Origin: Clostridiales bacterium
Lineage (GTDB): Bacteria > Bacillota > Clostridia > Peptostreptococcales > Anaerovoracaceae
NCBI GenBank assembly: GCA_015258265.1
Contig: JABZIP010000014.1
Location: forward strand, 1-32,731
Reading direction: 5' to 3'
Length of the DNA: 32,731 bases
Below are positions 8,687 to 17,154 of this stretch, in pieces. The translations under genes and the position numbers were made by a program. Within the stretch, counting starts at the first letter, position 1; every line of letters begins with the position of its first letter. The notes beneath the pieces are model-generated. The model saw only the letters and a list, made by a program, of their open reading frames with translations, did no database searches and was not told the origin of the DNA.

Positions 8687-8724
8687 TTGACAAGAGGTAC
8701 ATAGTGTGTATAATATGTATAATA
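8687..8724 (+). promoter_or_regulatory. Consensus promoter and possible operator of the toxin-antitoxin pair
   Basis: TTGACA (8687-8692) and TATAAT (8709-8714) are both perfect and spaced by 16 bases. The 8-mer GTATAATA occurs twice in tandem (8708-8715 and 8717-8724), covering the -10 box. Tandem short repeats at this spot could be a binding site for the ribbon-helix-helix antitoxin, as in autoregulated type II modules; the operator role is inference. Confidence 0.7.
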
Positions 8725-8745
8725 GAGATATAAGGAGATGATACT

Positions 8746-9021
8746 ATGGATACGATTAGAAAAAATATCACTTTGCCTGTTACAGCGTATGAAACTATCA
8801 ATGATTATGCTAAAAAATGCGGTATGTCATTTTCTGAGTTTTTAAGAGATGCTGCTTTAAAAGCGATTGTTAGAAGCGAAAATTTGAGTTTGCTTGAGTA
8901 TATCAATGCAAATTGTGCTTATATGGACAGACATGAACAGGAAGAAATTGAAGCGTTGAATATTGATTTTGATAATTTAAGCGGAAAGGAATTGACTTTA
9001 GATGAGCTTTTACAAGGTTAA
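8746..9021 (+). CDS. RelB-type ribbon-helix-helix antitoxin
   Basis: A 91-residue protein whose N-terminus (RKNITLPVTAYETINDYAKKCGMSFSEFLRDAA) is a typical ribbon-helix-helix DNA-binding fold: a short beta strand, then two helices. The C-terminal half is acidic (EQEEIEALNIDFDNLSG), the part that normally wraps around the toxin. It is preceded by AAGGAG, 9 bases from the ATG, and a consensus promoter. The toxin gene overlaps its last 20 bases. The role is inferred: it would neutralise the toxin and repress the shared promoter. Family level (RelB-like) is confident; the exact subfamily is not. Confidence 0.87.
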   Translation: MDTIRKNITLPVTAYETINDYAKKCGMSFSEFLRDAALKAIVRSENLSLLEYINANCAYMDRHEQEEIEALNIDFDNLSGKELTLDELLQG

Positions 9022-9286
9022 ATATTCCAAACCCGCTGAAAAGTTCATCAAGAAAAATAAGGTAATTGGCATTCGATTTTTCAAAGCATTTGCAGAATTG
9101 GCGGAGGACAGTAAGAACGCACAGTCCTATGATGTGAAGAAGTTCCAGTCTAAAAACTATGATGATATTTTCAGACTGAGGATAGGTGACTATAGGGCTG
9201 TTTTCCGTATTATAGATGATGAATTACTTGTATATATATTCGATATAGGGTCAAGAGGGGATATCTACAAGAAGCTGAATATGTGA
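9002..9286 (+). CDS. RelE/ParE-type toxin
   Basis: A 94-residue basic protein with the hallmark RelE/ParE fold ending. The core RLRIGDYRAVFRI is followed by DELLVYIFDIGSRGDIYK, near-identical in pattern to known RelE-family toxins (R-x-G-x-Y-R, then H/S-R-x-x-x-Y). RelE proteins cut mRNA on the ribosome, whereas ParE proteins poison gyrase; which applies is not clear from sequence alone, though the RGDIYK ending favours RelE. It overlaps the antitoxin gene by 20 bases, so the two are made from one transcript. No damage to the reading frame is visible, so the module appears intact. Confidence 0.88.
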   Translation: MSFYKVKYSKPAEKFIKKNKVIGIRFFKAFAELAEDSKNAQSYDVKKFQSKNYDDIFRLRIGDYRAVFRIIDDELLVYIFDIGSRGDIYKKLNM

Positions 9287-9355
9287 TACAGAAGATTGTG
9301 TCATTGCGAAATAAGTAGGAATCAGCTTTAAGGATATCATACTTTTATTCATAAA

Positions 9356-9381
9356 AAAACCGTAAAAAATGATGGTTTTAC
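9356..9381 (+). terminator. Weak hairpin after the toxin gene
   Basis: AAAACC (9356-9361) can pair with GGTTTT (9374-9379), and GTAAAA (9362-9367) with TTTTAC (9376-9381) as an alternative. Both stems are only 6 bp and there is no proper T-run, so terminator function is doubtful. Confidence 0.25.
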
Positions 9382-9405
9382 AGATGAAGATAAGGTACTT
9401 GTATT

Positions 9406-9434
9406 TTGACTTTACATGTGGTAAAATTTAAATA
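9406..9434 (+). promoter_or_regulatory. Candidate promoter of the YjfB-like gene
   Basis: TTGACT (9406-9411) and TAAATA (9429-9434) are 17 bases apart, about 30 bases before the start codon. No match to a flagellar sigma factor promoter is evident. Confidence 0.4.
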
Positions 9435-9464
9435 CTATCATGTGATAATGAAAGGAGGCTAGCT

Positions 9465-9653
9465 ATGGACGGAATTGTTTCAGCTACAATGGGAATGCAG
9501 GCGGAAGCGCTACAACGAAATCTTTCGTACGCACTTTTGAGCAAGGCAATGAATACTGAGACCATGATGGCAGCAAAATTACTGGAAGAATTACCACAGG
9601 TAGCTCCGGTAATGCCTGGAGAGGTAGGCTTTAATCTAGATGTTTTTGCATAA
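9465..9653 (+). CDS. YjfB-family putative motility protein
   Basis: A 62-residue protein with an excellent ribosome site (AAAGGAGG, about 6 bases upstream). Its pattern matches the YjfB family: an N-terminal helix rich in Met, Gln and Ala, a central KAMNTETMMAAKLLEEL segment, and an end of the type G-x-N-x-D-V (GFNLDVFA). Family members are linked to motility because the Bacillus gene is in the motility regulon; the molecular role is unknown. No flagellar gene is in this window. It is closed downstream by a hairpin and appears to be a single-gene unit. Confidence 0.8.
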   Translation: MDGIVSATMGMQAEALQRNLSYALLSKAMNTETMMAAKLLEELPQVAPVMPGEVGFNLDVFA

Positions 9654-9657
9654 AACT

Positions 9658-9700
9658 ATAGCCGCAAGGGGGTAGTATAGCTCGCTTGTGGCTATTTTGT
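9658..9700 (+). terminator. Terminator or attenuator between the YjfB-like gene and pepT
   Basis: ATAGCCGCAAG (9658-9668) pairs with CTTGTGGCTAT (9685-9695) over 11 bp with one G-U. The loop is 16 bases. The following T-run is short (TTTTG after the stem), so termination may be partial. Confidence 0.75.
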
Positions 9701-9720
9701 TGAAAAAAAGGGAGGTAATT

Positions 9721-10965
9721 ATGAAAAAAATTTTGGAACGGTTTTTAGAGTATGTTAAAATAGACACTCAATCGGCAGATAACGCAGATGTTGTACCAAG
9801 CACAGACGGGCAGTTTACGCTTGCCAAGAAATTGGTAAAAGAGCTGGAAGAACTTGGAGTTAAGGCGAATATGGATGAACATGCTTGCGTAATTGCTAAG
9901 ATACCTGCGAATATTGAAAAATCTAAAAGCGGAAAAGCGATTCCTGCGATAGGATTCTTGGCGCATCTGGATACATCTCCGGATTGTAGCGGGCACGATG
10001 TTAAACCTAAAATTCATGAAAATTACGACGGAATCAGCAAAATAATAATAAATGAAGAATTGGGGAAATTCATTTCACCTGATACAAATAGGATTTTGTC
10101 CTGTTATGAGGGGAATACAATTGTAACATCTGACGGAACCACACTTCTTGGTGCTGACAATAAAGCGGGAATTTCTATAATAATGACGATGCTTGAATAT
10201 CTAAAGGAAAATCCGGATTTTAAGCATGGTGAAATTCGTATTGCATTTACGCCGGACGAAGAGGTGCAAGGCGGAATGAGCGTGTTCGACATTAAGGAAT
10301 TTGGCGCAGATTTCGCATTTACCGTAGACGGCGACGGCGTGGGAGAATTTAATCATGAAACATTTAACGCGGCAGGAGCAACTGTAACATTTAAGGGCGT
10401 TTGCATACATCCCGGGGCAGCGAAGGATAAGCTGATAAATCCGGTAATATTATTGGCGGAGTTTGTAGCTATGTTGCCGAAAGACGAGCTGCCTGAAACT
10501 ACGGAGGGCAGAGAGGGTTTCTACTATCCTTATGAAGCTAATGCCAATGAAGAAGGTGCAAAACTTGAATTTTTGCTTCGAGATTTTGACTCTGAGAATA
10601 TAGAACATCGAAAAGATGTTTTGAAGGAAATTACAAATAAATTAAATGAGAAGTGGGGCGGAGAGTATGTAACATTGGAAACCGAATATCAGTATTCCAA
10701 TATGAACGACTACTTCAAGGGAAGCGAGCATATTATAGAAAATGCGATAAGGGCATATAAGGAATGTGGAATTAAAAACCCCGATATTGTAGCCATTCGT
10801 GGAGGTACAGACGGATCGCATTTGTCGAAAAACGGACTGCCGACACCGAATATTTTTACGGGTGGACATAATTTCCATAGCGCAACTGAATTTTGCAGCG
10901 TAGAGGGTATGGAGTGGTCAAGCAGAATACTGTTGAAAATACTTGAAATTTATGCAAATGAATGA
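9721..10965 (+). CDS. pepT: Peptidase T (tripeptide aminopeptidase)
   Basis: A cytosolic M20-family metallopeptidase that removes the N-terminal residue from tripeptides. The ATG at 9721 follows GGGAGG by 5 bases and gives 414 residues, normal for the family; the frame is open back to 9688 but that start lies inside the upstream terminator. Two-zinc site residues are visible: His82 and Asp84 (AHLDTSPD), Asp146 (GADNKAG) and the Glu-Glu pair 180-181 (TPDEE). Later come IHPG and the C-terminal GGHNFHS histidine. RGGTDGS is also typical of PepT. No promoter is obvious in the 20 bases after the terminator, so it may depend on read-through. The next gene overlaps its end. Confidence 0.96.
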   Translation: MKKILERFLEYVKIDTQSADNADVVPSTDGQFTLAKKLVKELEELGVKANMDEHACVIAKIPANIEKSKSGKAIPAIGFLAHLDTSPDCSGHDVKPKIHENYDGISKIIINEELGKFISPDTNRILSCYEGNTIVTSDGTTLLGADNKAGISIIMTMLEYLKENPDFKHGEIRIAFTPDEEVQGGMSVFDIKEFGADFAFTVDGDGVGEFNHETFNAAGATVTFKGVCIHPGAAKDKLINPVILLAEFVAMLPKDELPETTEGREGFYYPYEANANEEGAKLEFLLRDFDSENIEHRKDVLKEITNKLNEKWGGEYVTLETEYQYSNMNDYFKGSEHIIENAIRAYKECGIKNPDIVAIRGGTDGSHLSKNGLPTPNIFTGGHNFHSATEFCSVEGMEWSSRILLKILEIYANE

Positions 10966-12436
10966 TTTGGATTTTGTAGAATTTTTAGAAAGGCATAAGA
11001 ATAAAGAAGCGATTTCGTTTCATATGCCGGGGCATAAAGGGACGCGATTTTTTAAGGCTAACGGCTATGATAAGTTTTTTCGTGATATTGCAAGTGCGGA
11101 TATAACCGAAATAGACGGTGCCGACAACTTGTTTAAACCGCAAGGGATAATAAAAAATATAATGAGTCAATATAGGGAGCTTTATGGCAGTAGAGCTTCT
11201 TATTTGCTTGTAAACGGCAGCAGTAGCGGTATAGAAGCTGCAATACTTTCTTGTGTAAAGCGGGGTGGAAAGCTGATATTGGCGAGAAATTCGCATAAAT
11301 CGGTATATAATGCTATAGAGATTGGAAATATCGAGCCGATTTATGCAATGCCGCAGATTGATGAGAATTATGGAATTGTAGGTGCAATTACAAGTGAAGA
11401 AATTGACAGGCTGCTTGCGGCACACGAAGATGCCGATGCAGTCATAATTCCAAGTCCTAATTACTACGGGATATGTAGCGATATTGCTAAAATCGCATCT
11501 TCGTGCCATGCGCACGGGAAAATTCTCATCGTGGATGAGGCGCACGGTGCGCATTTGAAATTCTTTGCACGCAAAGAATTTCAAGCGCCGCAAGAACAAG
11601 GCTCGGCTGCACTTGCCTTTCCACAGGCAGCCGAGGACGCCGGTGCTGACATCGTGATTGTCAGCACCCATAAAACTCTTGCGAGTTTTACGCAAAGTGC
11701 GGTTTTAAATGTTATGAACAATCGGGTGGACTTGGACGCACTTTGCGGGCGTCTTGCCCAGTTTACGAGTACCAGTCCGTCGTATCTTTTGATGGCATCG
11801 CTTGCGATAAATGCAAAATTGCTGCTCGAAAATCGCGATGCTTTGATGCGAAAGTGGGAAGAAAATCTGGATTTTTTTTATGAAAATGTTCGAAAAATAC
11901 AGTGGCTCAAAGTTATTGAAGAAGCGGGGAGAAGCAAGAGCGGATATCAGCTTTTTGATAAAAGCAAGCTGAATATAGATATGAGCCAATATGGGTATGA
12001 CGGCTATGCTTTGCAGCAGGCATTGATTGAATACGGAATTTATACTGAGCTTGCGAGTGGAAATATTGTTATGTGCATGACCGGAATTGGCAATGAACGA
12101 AGTGATTACGAGAAATTGCTTGCGGCATTAAGCGATATTTCCAAAGTGCGGCAGGCAAAAATAAATCAAACACGAATTGAACTTAGAAAAAGCGTGATTG
12201 CCGAATTACCTGAGCGGATAGATATTGCTAAAATGAGAAAGACGCGGGTAAATATAAAAGAGGCGGCAGGAAAAGCCTCGGCGGTGAATATCATACCCTA
12301 TCCGCCCGGAAGTCCGATTATTTGCTCGGGGGAAATAATCACAAAGGAAATGGTAGAATACATTTTGTCGCTTGTAAATGCGGGTGAAAATTTAGTAGGA
12401 CCTGATGAAAATTTAGATATTTTTTGTTACATATGA
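10943..12436 (+). CDS. Orn/Lys/Arg decarboxylase family PLP enzyme
   Basis: A fold-type I pyridoxal-phosphate enzyme of about 494-497 residues, in the family of biosynthetic arginine, lysine and ornithine decarboxylases (compact YaaO/SpeA-like form). Visible landmarks are FHMPGHKG near the N-terminus, NGSSSGIEAAI, the cofactor-binding VDEAHGAH, and the Schiff-base lysine in STHKTLASFTQSA (about residue 244). The C-terminal domain contains YPPGSPIICSGE, typical of the family. The substrate cannot be told from sequence by eye; polyamine supply is the likely role. Three starts are possible (TTG 10943, ATG 10952, ATG 10958), all inside the end of pepT and without a strong ribosome site, so translation is probably coupled. 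Confidence 0.88.
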   Translation: MKFMQMNDLDFVEFLERHKNKEAISFHMPGHKGTRFFKANGYDKFFRDIASADITEIDGADNLFKPQGIIKNIMSQYRELYGSRASYLLVNGSSSGIEAAILSCVKRGGKLILARNSHKSVYNAIEIGNIEPIYAMPQIDENYGIVGAITSEEIDRLLAAHEDADAVIIPSPNYYGICSDIAKIASSCHAHGKILIVDEAHGAHLKFFARKEFQAPQEQGSAALAFPQAAEDAGADIVIVSTHKTLASFTQSAVLNVMNNRVDLDALCGRLAQFTSTSPSYLLMASLAINAKLLLENRDALMRKWEENLDFFYENVRKIQWLKVIEEAGRSKSGYQLFDKSKLNIDMSQYGYDGYALQQALIEYGIYTELASGNIVMCMTGIGNERSDYEKLLAALSDISKVRQAKINQTRIELRKSVIAELPERIDIAKMRKTRVNIKEAAGKASAVNIIPYPPGSPIICSGEIITKEMVEYILSLVNAGENLVGPDENLDIFCYI

Positions 12437-12460
12437 TTTGAAGGAAAGTGTAGCTGTTGT

Positions 12461-15400
12461 ATGAAGTGGACGCAAACTCAAAATGAGGCGATAGTTGAAA
12501 GAAATAAAAATCTGCTCGTTGCAGCGGCGGCAGGTTCGGGAAAAACTGCCGTATTGGTTGAAAGAATAAAAAGACTTGTAATTGATGAAAAGACCTCAAT
12601 TGACAGGTTCTTAATTTTGACATTCACAAATGCAGCTGCAAGCGAGATGAAAGAAAAAATTGTTAAGGCGCTGAATGCGGAAATATTAAAGGATAACGAA
12701 AACAGAGCGTTTTTGAAAAAGCAACTTTCAATTTTGAATACGGCTAATATAAGTACATTTCACGCATTTGCGCAGGAAGTCATACGCAAATTTTTTCAAA
12801 TTGTTAATCTTGATCCGTCGCTTCGAGTTTGTGACGAGGCACAACAGACGCTTCTTAAAAACAGAGCTATGGAGGACTTGTTTTTAGAAGAATTTGAGAA
12901 TGGAAATGCTGATTTTATAAGTTTTTTAAATTCGTATGCTTCCTCTAAAAATGAAAATGCGGCTAAAGCAATGGTGTCTACGCTTTCTGCGAAAATGGAG
13001 AGTTTAATTAGTCCAAAGGAATGGTTATATGCGGCAATCGAAAACCTGAATTTGAAGGGAATAGAATTTGAAGACACGGTTTTGGCACAAACGACACTTA
13101 GGACAGCTATTTCGGAGATTGAAAGAATTTTATATCTGCTGGAAAGGCTTTTGCGCTTATTTGATGATGTCGGCTTTACAAAGGCGAAAGAAGCAACAAA
13201 AGATATCTGCGAATTGTTTAAAAATGCAAAGAAGCATGCGCAGTTCGGAAAATTTCACGATGTTTTACGCGATATGGAAAATATCGAGTTTTTCGATATT
13301 ACACAAAAAAGATTTGGTAAAGAATACAAAGCTGAAATAGAGGCAGCCAAAGAACTTGGGGCGAATAATTACATAAAAAAGGCGAAGGAATTGCAAAAGA
13401 GCGTAGTAACTGCACTGACCGCAGCTTCAAATGATACCGCAAAGGTGGAATCGGCAGATATATATGCACATGCGAAAACATTGTGCAGGCTGGTGCTTAG
13501 CTATTACCAAAATTATCAAAACCTCAAGCTCGAAAAAAATTTAATGGACTTTACGGATATAGAAAGATATGCCATAAAAATACTGGAAAATGCGGAAGTT
13601 GCCAAGGAATATCAAGATAAATTCGAATATATATTTATAGACGAATACCAAGACAGCAATCCGATTCAGGAAAAACTCATAGGTTTGATTAAGCGTGAAA
13701 ACAATGTATTTATGGTGGGAGATGTAAAGCAAAGTATCTACAAGTTTAGACAGGCGGAGCCTAAGTTGTTCGAAGACAAATACAGACTTTTTCGTGACGG
13801 TACAGATGAATTCAGCAAAAAAATAGATTTGAACGCCAATTTTAGAAGTAAAAAAACTGTAATTGACAGTGTAAATGCTGTATTTTCGGTACTTATGGGA
13901 GAAAGCTACGATGAGGCGGCAAAACTGAATGTAGGTATTGAATACGAAGGTGAGTATCAATATAAGACGCAAATTCACATAATAGAGGACGAACCATTAG
14001 ATAGCGAAGAAGCAGATGAAAAGCAGGATGAACTGCTTGATGAATTGGATAAGTACGAAAAAGAGGCGGCGATAATTGCAAATATAGTAAAAGATACTTT
14101 GGGAAAGAAAATTTACGATGTTAAAAACGATTGCGTTCGTGAAATCGAACTTAGGGATATAGTTATACTGCTTCGAAATGCGAGAGGTGTCGGAGAGAAA
14201 TTTCAAGCGACATTGGAAATGTATGGAATACCAAGTTACATAGGCGACAGCGAAGGCTATTTTGATACGCTTGAAATACAAATAATTATAAATTTCTTGA
14301 AGGTGATAGACAACAGGCGAAGCGATATTCCGTTAATAAGTCTGCTCACTTCGAGTGTATTCAACTTTACTTACGAAGAAATTGCGCAAATTCGTATTCA
14401 AAATCCTGACGGAACATTTTTTGATGCGTTCTCGGCATATAGCGAAAGCAATGAAAAGGCCGCTGCGGTTTTCCATAAACTGGATGAGTGGGCGAAATTG
14501 TCCGAAGTGTTATCAATTTCAGATTTTATTTGGGAACTGATGAGCGCTAGCGGATATTATCTCTTTGTTTCGGCATTACCTAAAGGGCTTCAAAGACAGG
14601 CGAATCTCCGTATGCTTCTCGAAAAGGCAAAGGATTTTCAAGGGATGAATATAAGGGGACTTCATGAATTTTTGGAATATGTAGATGCGTTAAAGGCAAA
14701 AGCTATACGAATCGGGCAGGTAAGTACGGTTTCAGAAGAAGATAATGTTTTGCGTATCATGACTATACACAAAAGTAAGGGATTGGAGTTTCCGGTTGTA
14801 ATAGTTGCAGGACTTGGACGAAAATGGAAAAACAGCAAAGAGTCCGTCGGGATTGTATTTAATAAAGATATGGGATTTGCATTTGAATTTTCCGATCCGC
14901 AAAAACATTACAAGAGAAAGACGGCATGGCAAAGCGAGATAATAAAGCAAAACGAGCGAGAAATTTTGGAGGAAGAAAAGCGCATTTTATATGTTGCATT
15001 TACGCGTGCGCAAGATAAGCTGGTACTTGTGGGTAGTGTAAAGGCGAAAGGCGGCGATGAGGAAAAAACGGAGGCGGAGATAGAAATAGCCGGACAAGAT
15101 GTTCCAAGTACATATCTGGACATGGTGATGATGGCATCTGAAAATAGTAAAGAAATTGAAATTGTTAAGCACAAATACGATGAAATTGTAATCGATGCAG
15201 TGCAAAACGATAAGCAAGCAAACGGGAAATTAGCTTTGCTAAAACAGCTTGAAAGCAGTAAGGAGTTTTGCGGTGATGAGAAGCTGTATGAAAGTATAGG
15301 AAAGCGCCTTTCTTTCGGCTACGAATATGCTCAAGGTATTCCGATTAAATCCAAGTTTTCTGTTACTGAATTGAATGCGGATGTAGGTGAAGAACAGCTT

Positions 15401-15970
15401 GCTGAAATCAACTTGGATGAGCCGAATTTCGGTGAACGGGACACATCGTTGACTAGAGCGGGAAGAGGAACGATTTATCATACGCTGCTGGAGCACTGGG
15501 ATTTTGCCGAAGCCTGCAAGAGAATGCGAAAAGGTGAGGCTGAATTGAAAAGCTATGCGTGTGATTTACTTGCTGCTTTAACGCAAAAAAATATATTATT
15601 TGAAGAAGAAGCTAAACTTTGTGAAGAATTTTTCGAAGCGATTTTTTGGCTTTCACAATCGGAGATTGGCGAGCGGATGGCAAAGGCAAAAGTTCTAAAA
15701 AAAGAAGCATCGTTTATCTTGGACAAGGAAATCGACGGACAAAGTGTCATAGTCCAAGGAACGATTGATAGTTATTTTGAGGATGAAGCAGGACTCGTAT
15801 TATTGGATTATAAAACGGGAAATCATCAAAATATAGCGGACGATATTTTGAAAAGCAGATATCAAAAGCAGATAGAATTGTATAAGGAAGCGCTTTCCAA
15901 ATCATTTGAAAAGCCTGTATCCGAGGCATATTTGGTTTTTCCGGAAGATAAAAAAATATTGAAGATGTGA
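12461..15970 (+). CDS. addA: ATP-dependent helicase/nuclease subunit A (AddA)
   Basis: AddA is the UvrD-type helicase and nuclease subunit of the AddAB complex, which processes double-strand breaks for recombination. At 1169 residues it is near full size. The helicase motifs are in order: Q motif WTQTQNEAI (3-11), Walker A AAGSGKT (23-29), TFTNAAASEM, motif II DEYQD (394-398), VGDVKQSIYKFRQAEP, LNANFRS, MTIHKSKGLEFP and LYVAFTRAQDKL. The C-terminal nuclease domain has the histidine in GTIYHTLLEH (about 1003), the Asp in QGTIDSYF, LLDYKTG and YQKQIELY, so the nuclease appears active. The partner gene addB, usually directly upstream, is not in this window. The start has AAGGAAAG about 15 bases upstream, a loose fit. 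Confidence 0.96.
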   Translation: MKWTQTQNEAIVERNKNLLVAAAAGSGKTAVLVERIKRLVIDEKTSIDRFLILTFTNAAASEMKEKIVKALNAEILKDNENRAFLKKQLSILNTANISTFHAFAQEVIRKFFQIVNLDPSLRVCDEAQQTLLKNRAMEDLFLEEFENGNADFISFLNSYASSKNENAAKAMVSTLSAKMESLISPKEWLYAAIENLNLKGIEFEDTVLAQTTLRTAISEIERILYLLERLLRLFDDVGFTKAKEATKDICELFKNAKKHAQFGKFHDVLRDMENIEFFDITQKRFGKEYKAEIEAAKELGANNYIKKAKELQKSVVTALTAASNDTAKVESADIYAHAKTLCRLVLSYYQNYQNLKLEKNLMDFTDIERYAIKILENAEVAKEYQDKFEYIFIDEYQDSNPIQEKLIGLIKRENNVFMVGDVKQSIYKFRQAEPKLFEDKYRLFRDGTDEFSKKIDLNANFRSKKTVIDSVNAVFSVLMGESYDEAAKLNVGIEYEGEYQYKTQIHIIEDEPLDSEEADEKQDELLDELDKYEKEAAIIANIVKDTLGKKIYDVKNDCVREIELRDIVILLRNARGVGEKFQATLEMYGIPSYIGDSEGYFDTLEIQIIINFLKVIDNRRSDIPLISLLTSSVFNFTYEEIAQIRIQNPDGTFFDAFSAYSESNEKAAAVFHKLDEWAKLSEVLSISDFIWELMSASGYYLFVSALPKGLQRQANLRMLLEKAKDFQGMNIRGLHEFLEYVDALKAKAIRIGQVSTVSEEDNVLRIMTIHKSKGLEFPVVIVAGLGRKWKNSKESVGIVFNKDMGFAFEFSDPQKHYKRKTAWQSEIIKQNEREILEEEKRILYVAFTRAQDKLVLVGSVKAKGGDEEKTEAEIEIAGQDVPSTYLDMVMMASENSKEIEIVKHKYDEIVIDAVQNDKQANGKLALLKQLESSKEFCGDEKLYESIGKRLSFGYEYAQGIPIKSKFSVTELNADVGEEQLAEINLDEPNFGERDTSLTRAGRGTIYHTLLEHWDFAEACKRMRKGEAELKSYACDLLAALTQKNILFEEEAKLCEEFFEAIFWLSQSEIGERMAKAKVLKKEASFILDKEIDGQSVIVQGTIDSYFEDEAGLVLLDYKTGNHQNIADDILKSRYQKQIELYKEALSKSFEKPVSEAYLVFPEDKKILKM

Positions 15971-16008
15971 TTGCGCGAGGGTAAATATTTAATTTGGAAG
16001 GTTGCAAT

Positions 16009-17100
16009 ATGGATATTAAAGAAAACTACGAACCTAGATTGAGAGAGATAATTTCCTCCATTTCCGGAGCTGATAAAGCAGCAATTTTGGAAGCTCAGAA
16101 GCATATGGACAGCTTAATCAAACCTCTTGGAAGTCTTGGAAAACTTGAAAGTATGGCTATAAAACTGGCAGGAATTACAGGGCAGGTAAAAAACAGAGTC
16201 GACAAGAAGTGTTCCATTGTAATGGCTGCAGATAACGGAATATGTGCGGAGGGAGTGTCTTGCTCGCCACAGGATATAACATTGATGCAGGCTATAAATA
16301 TGACGAAGGGCATATGTGGAATGGGAGTTCTTTCAAAACACGCAAATGCCGACTTGAAGGTTGTAGACATTGGAATAATGCAAGATTATGATTGCGATAA
16401 AATTTACAATAGAAAGATAAAGTACGGTACGGATAACTTTGCTAAAGGTCCTGCAATGACATATGATGAAGCTGTGCGCGCAATCATGGTTGGAATAGAA
16501 ATGGTAAAAATGGCTAAGGATGAGGGTGTAAACCTAATCGGAACAGGCGAGATGGGAATTGGAAATACCAGCTCTACCAGTGCGGTGTTCATGGCGCTTA
16601 CCGGAAAATCTGCAGATGAGGCTGTGGGAAAAGGAGGGGGGCTTACGGAAGAAGCTCTCGCACATAAAAAAGAAGTTTTAACAGAAGCTATAAAGCTGAA
16701 TAAACCCGATCCCAATGATCCTATCGATGTAATAGCAAAAGTTGGCGGACTTGACATCGCAGGTCTTGTCGGCTGCTATATCGGGGCTGCGTATTATAGG
16801 CTTCCAATAGTTGTAGACGGAGTAATATCCGCACTGGCGGCATTTACGGCAATAAGAATTAAAAAAGAAGTGCAGGACTTTTTATTTGTTAGCCATAAAT
16901 CGGCAGAGCCTGTTTACAATTTGCTTTTTGAAGATATCGACTTAAAACCTATTCTGGACTTGGAAATGAGGCTTGGAGAAGGAACAGGTGCCGTCCTTGC
17001 ATTTGATATAATATCCGCAGCTGCTGCAATAATGCGTGAAATGGCTACTTTTGGCGATATGAATAGAGATGAAACATATAGAGTTGACATTCGTGAATAA
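16009..17100 (+). CDS. cobT: Nicotinate-nucleotide--dimethylbenzimidazole phosphoribosyltransferase
   Basis: CobT activates the lower-ligand base of cobalamin by moving ribose phosphate from nicotinate mononucleotide to a benzimidazole-type base. Starting at ATG 16009 (GGAAGG 8-13 bases upstream; the frame is open to a TTG at 15994) gives 363 residues, normal for the family. Typical blocks are SLIKPLGSLGKLE at the N-terminus, VMAADNGICAEGVS, GEMGIGNTSS and the catalytic glutamate in GEGTGA (Glu324). No other cobalamin genes are nearby. The 38-base gap after addA suggests possible co-transcription, but a functional link is not evident. Confidence 0.95.
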   Translation: MDIKENYEPRLREIISSISGADKAAILEAQKHMDSLIKPLGSLGKLESMAIKLAGITGQVKNRVDKKCSIVMAADNGICAEGVSCSPQDITLMQAINMTKGICGMGVLSKHANADLKVVDIGIMQDYDCDKIYNRKIKYGTDNFAKGPAMTYDEAVRAIMVGIEMVKMAKDEGVNLIGTGEMGIGNTSSTSAVFMALTGKSADEAVGKGGGLTEEALAHKKEVLTEAIKLNKPDPNDPIDVIAKVGGLDIAGLVGCYIGAAYYRLPIVVDGVISALAAFTAIRIKKEVQDFLFVSHKSAEPVYNLLFEDIDLKPILDLEMRLGEGTGAVLAFDIISAAAAIMREMATFGDMNRDETYRVDIRE

Positions 17101-17154
17101 CCGACTTGCCAAAGTATTGCGTTTTCTGTTAAAATTATATTATCGGGAGGGAAT

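Noticed and set aside
10985..11695. Long antisense frame (236 codons) opposite the decarboxylase gene
   Set aside because: Lies wholly inside a well-supported gene, has no ribosome site and no recognisable domain; a codon-bias shadow.
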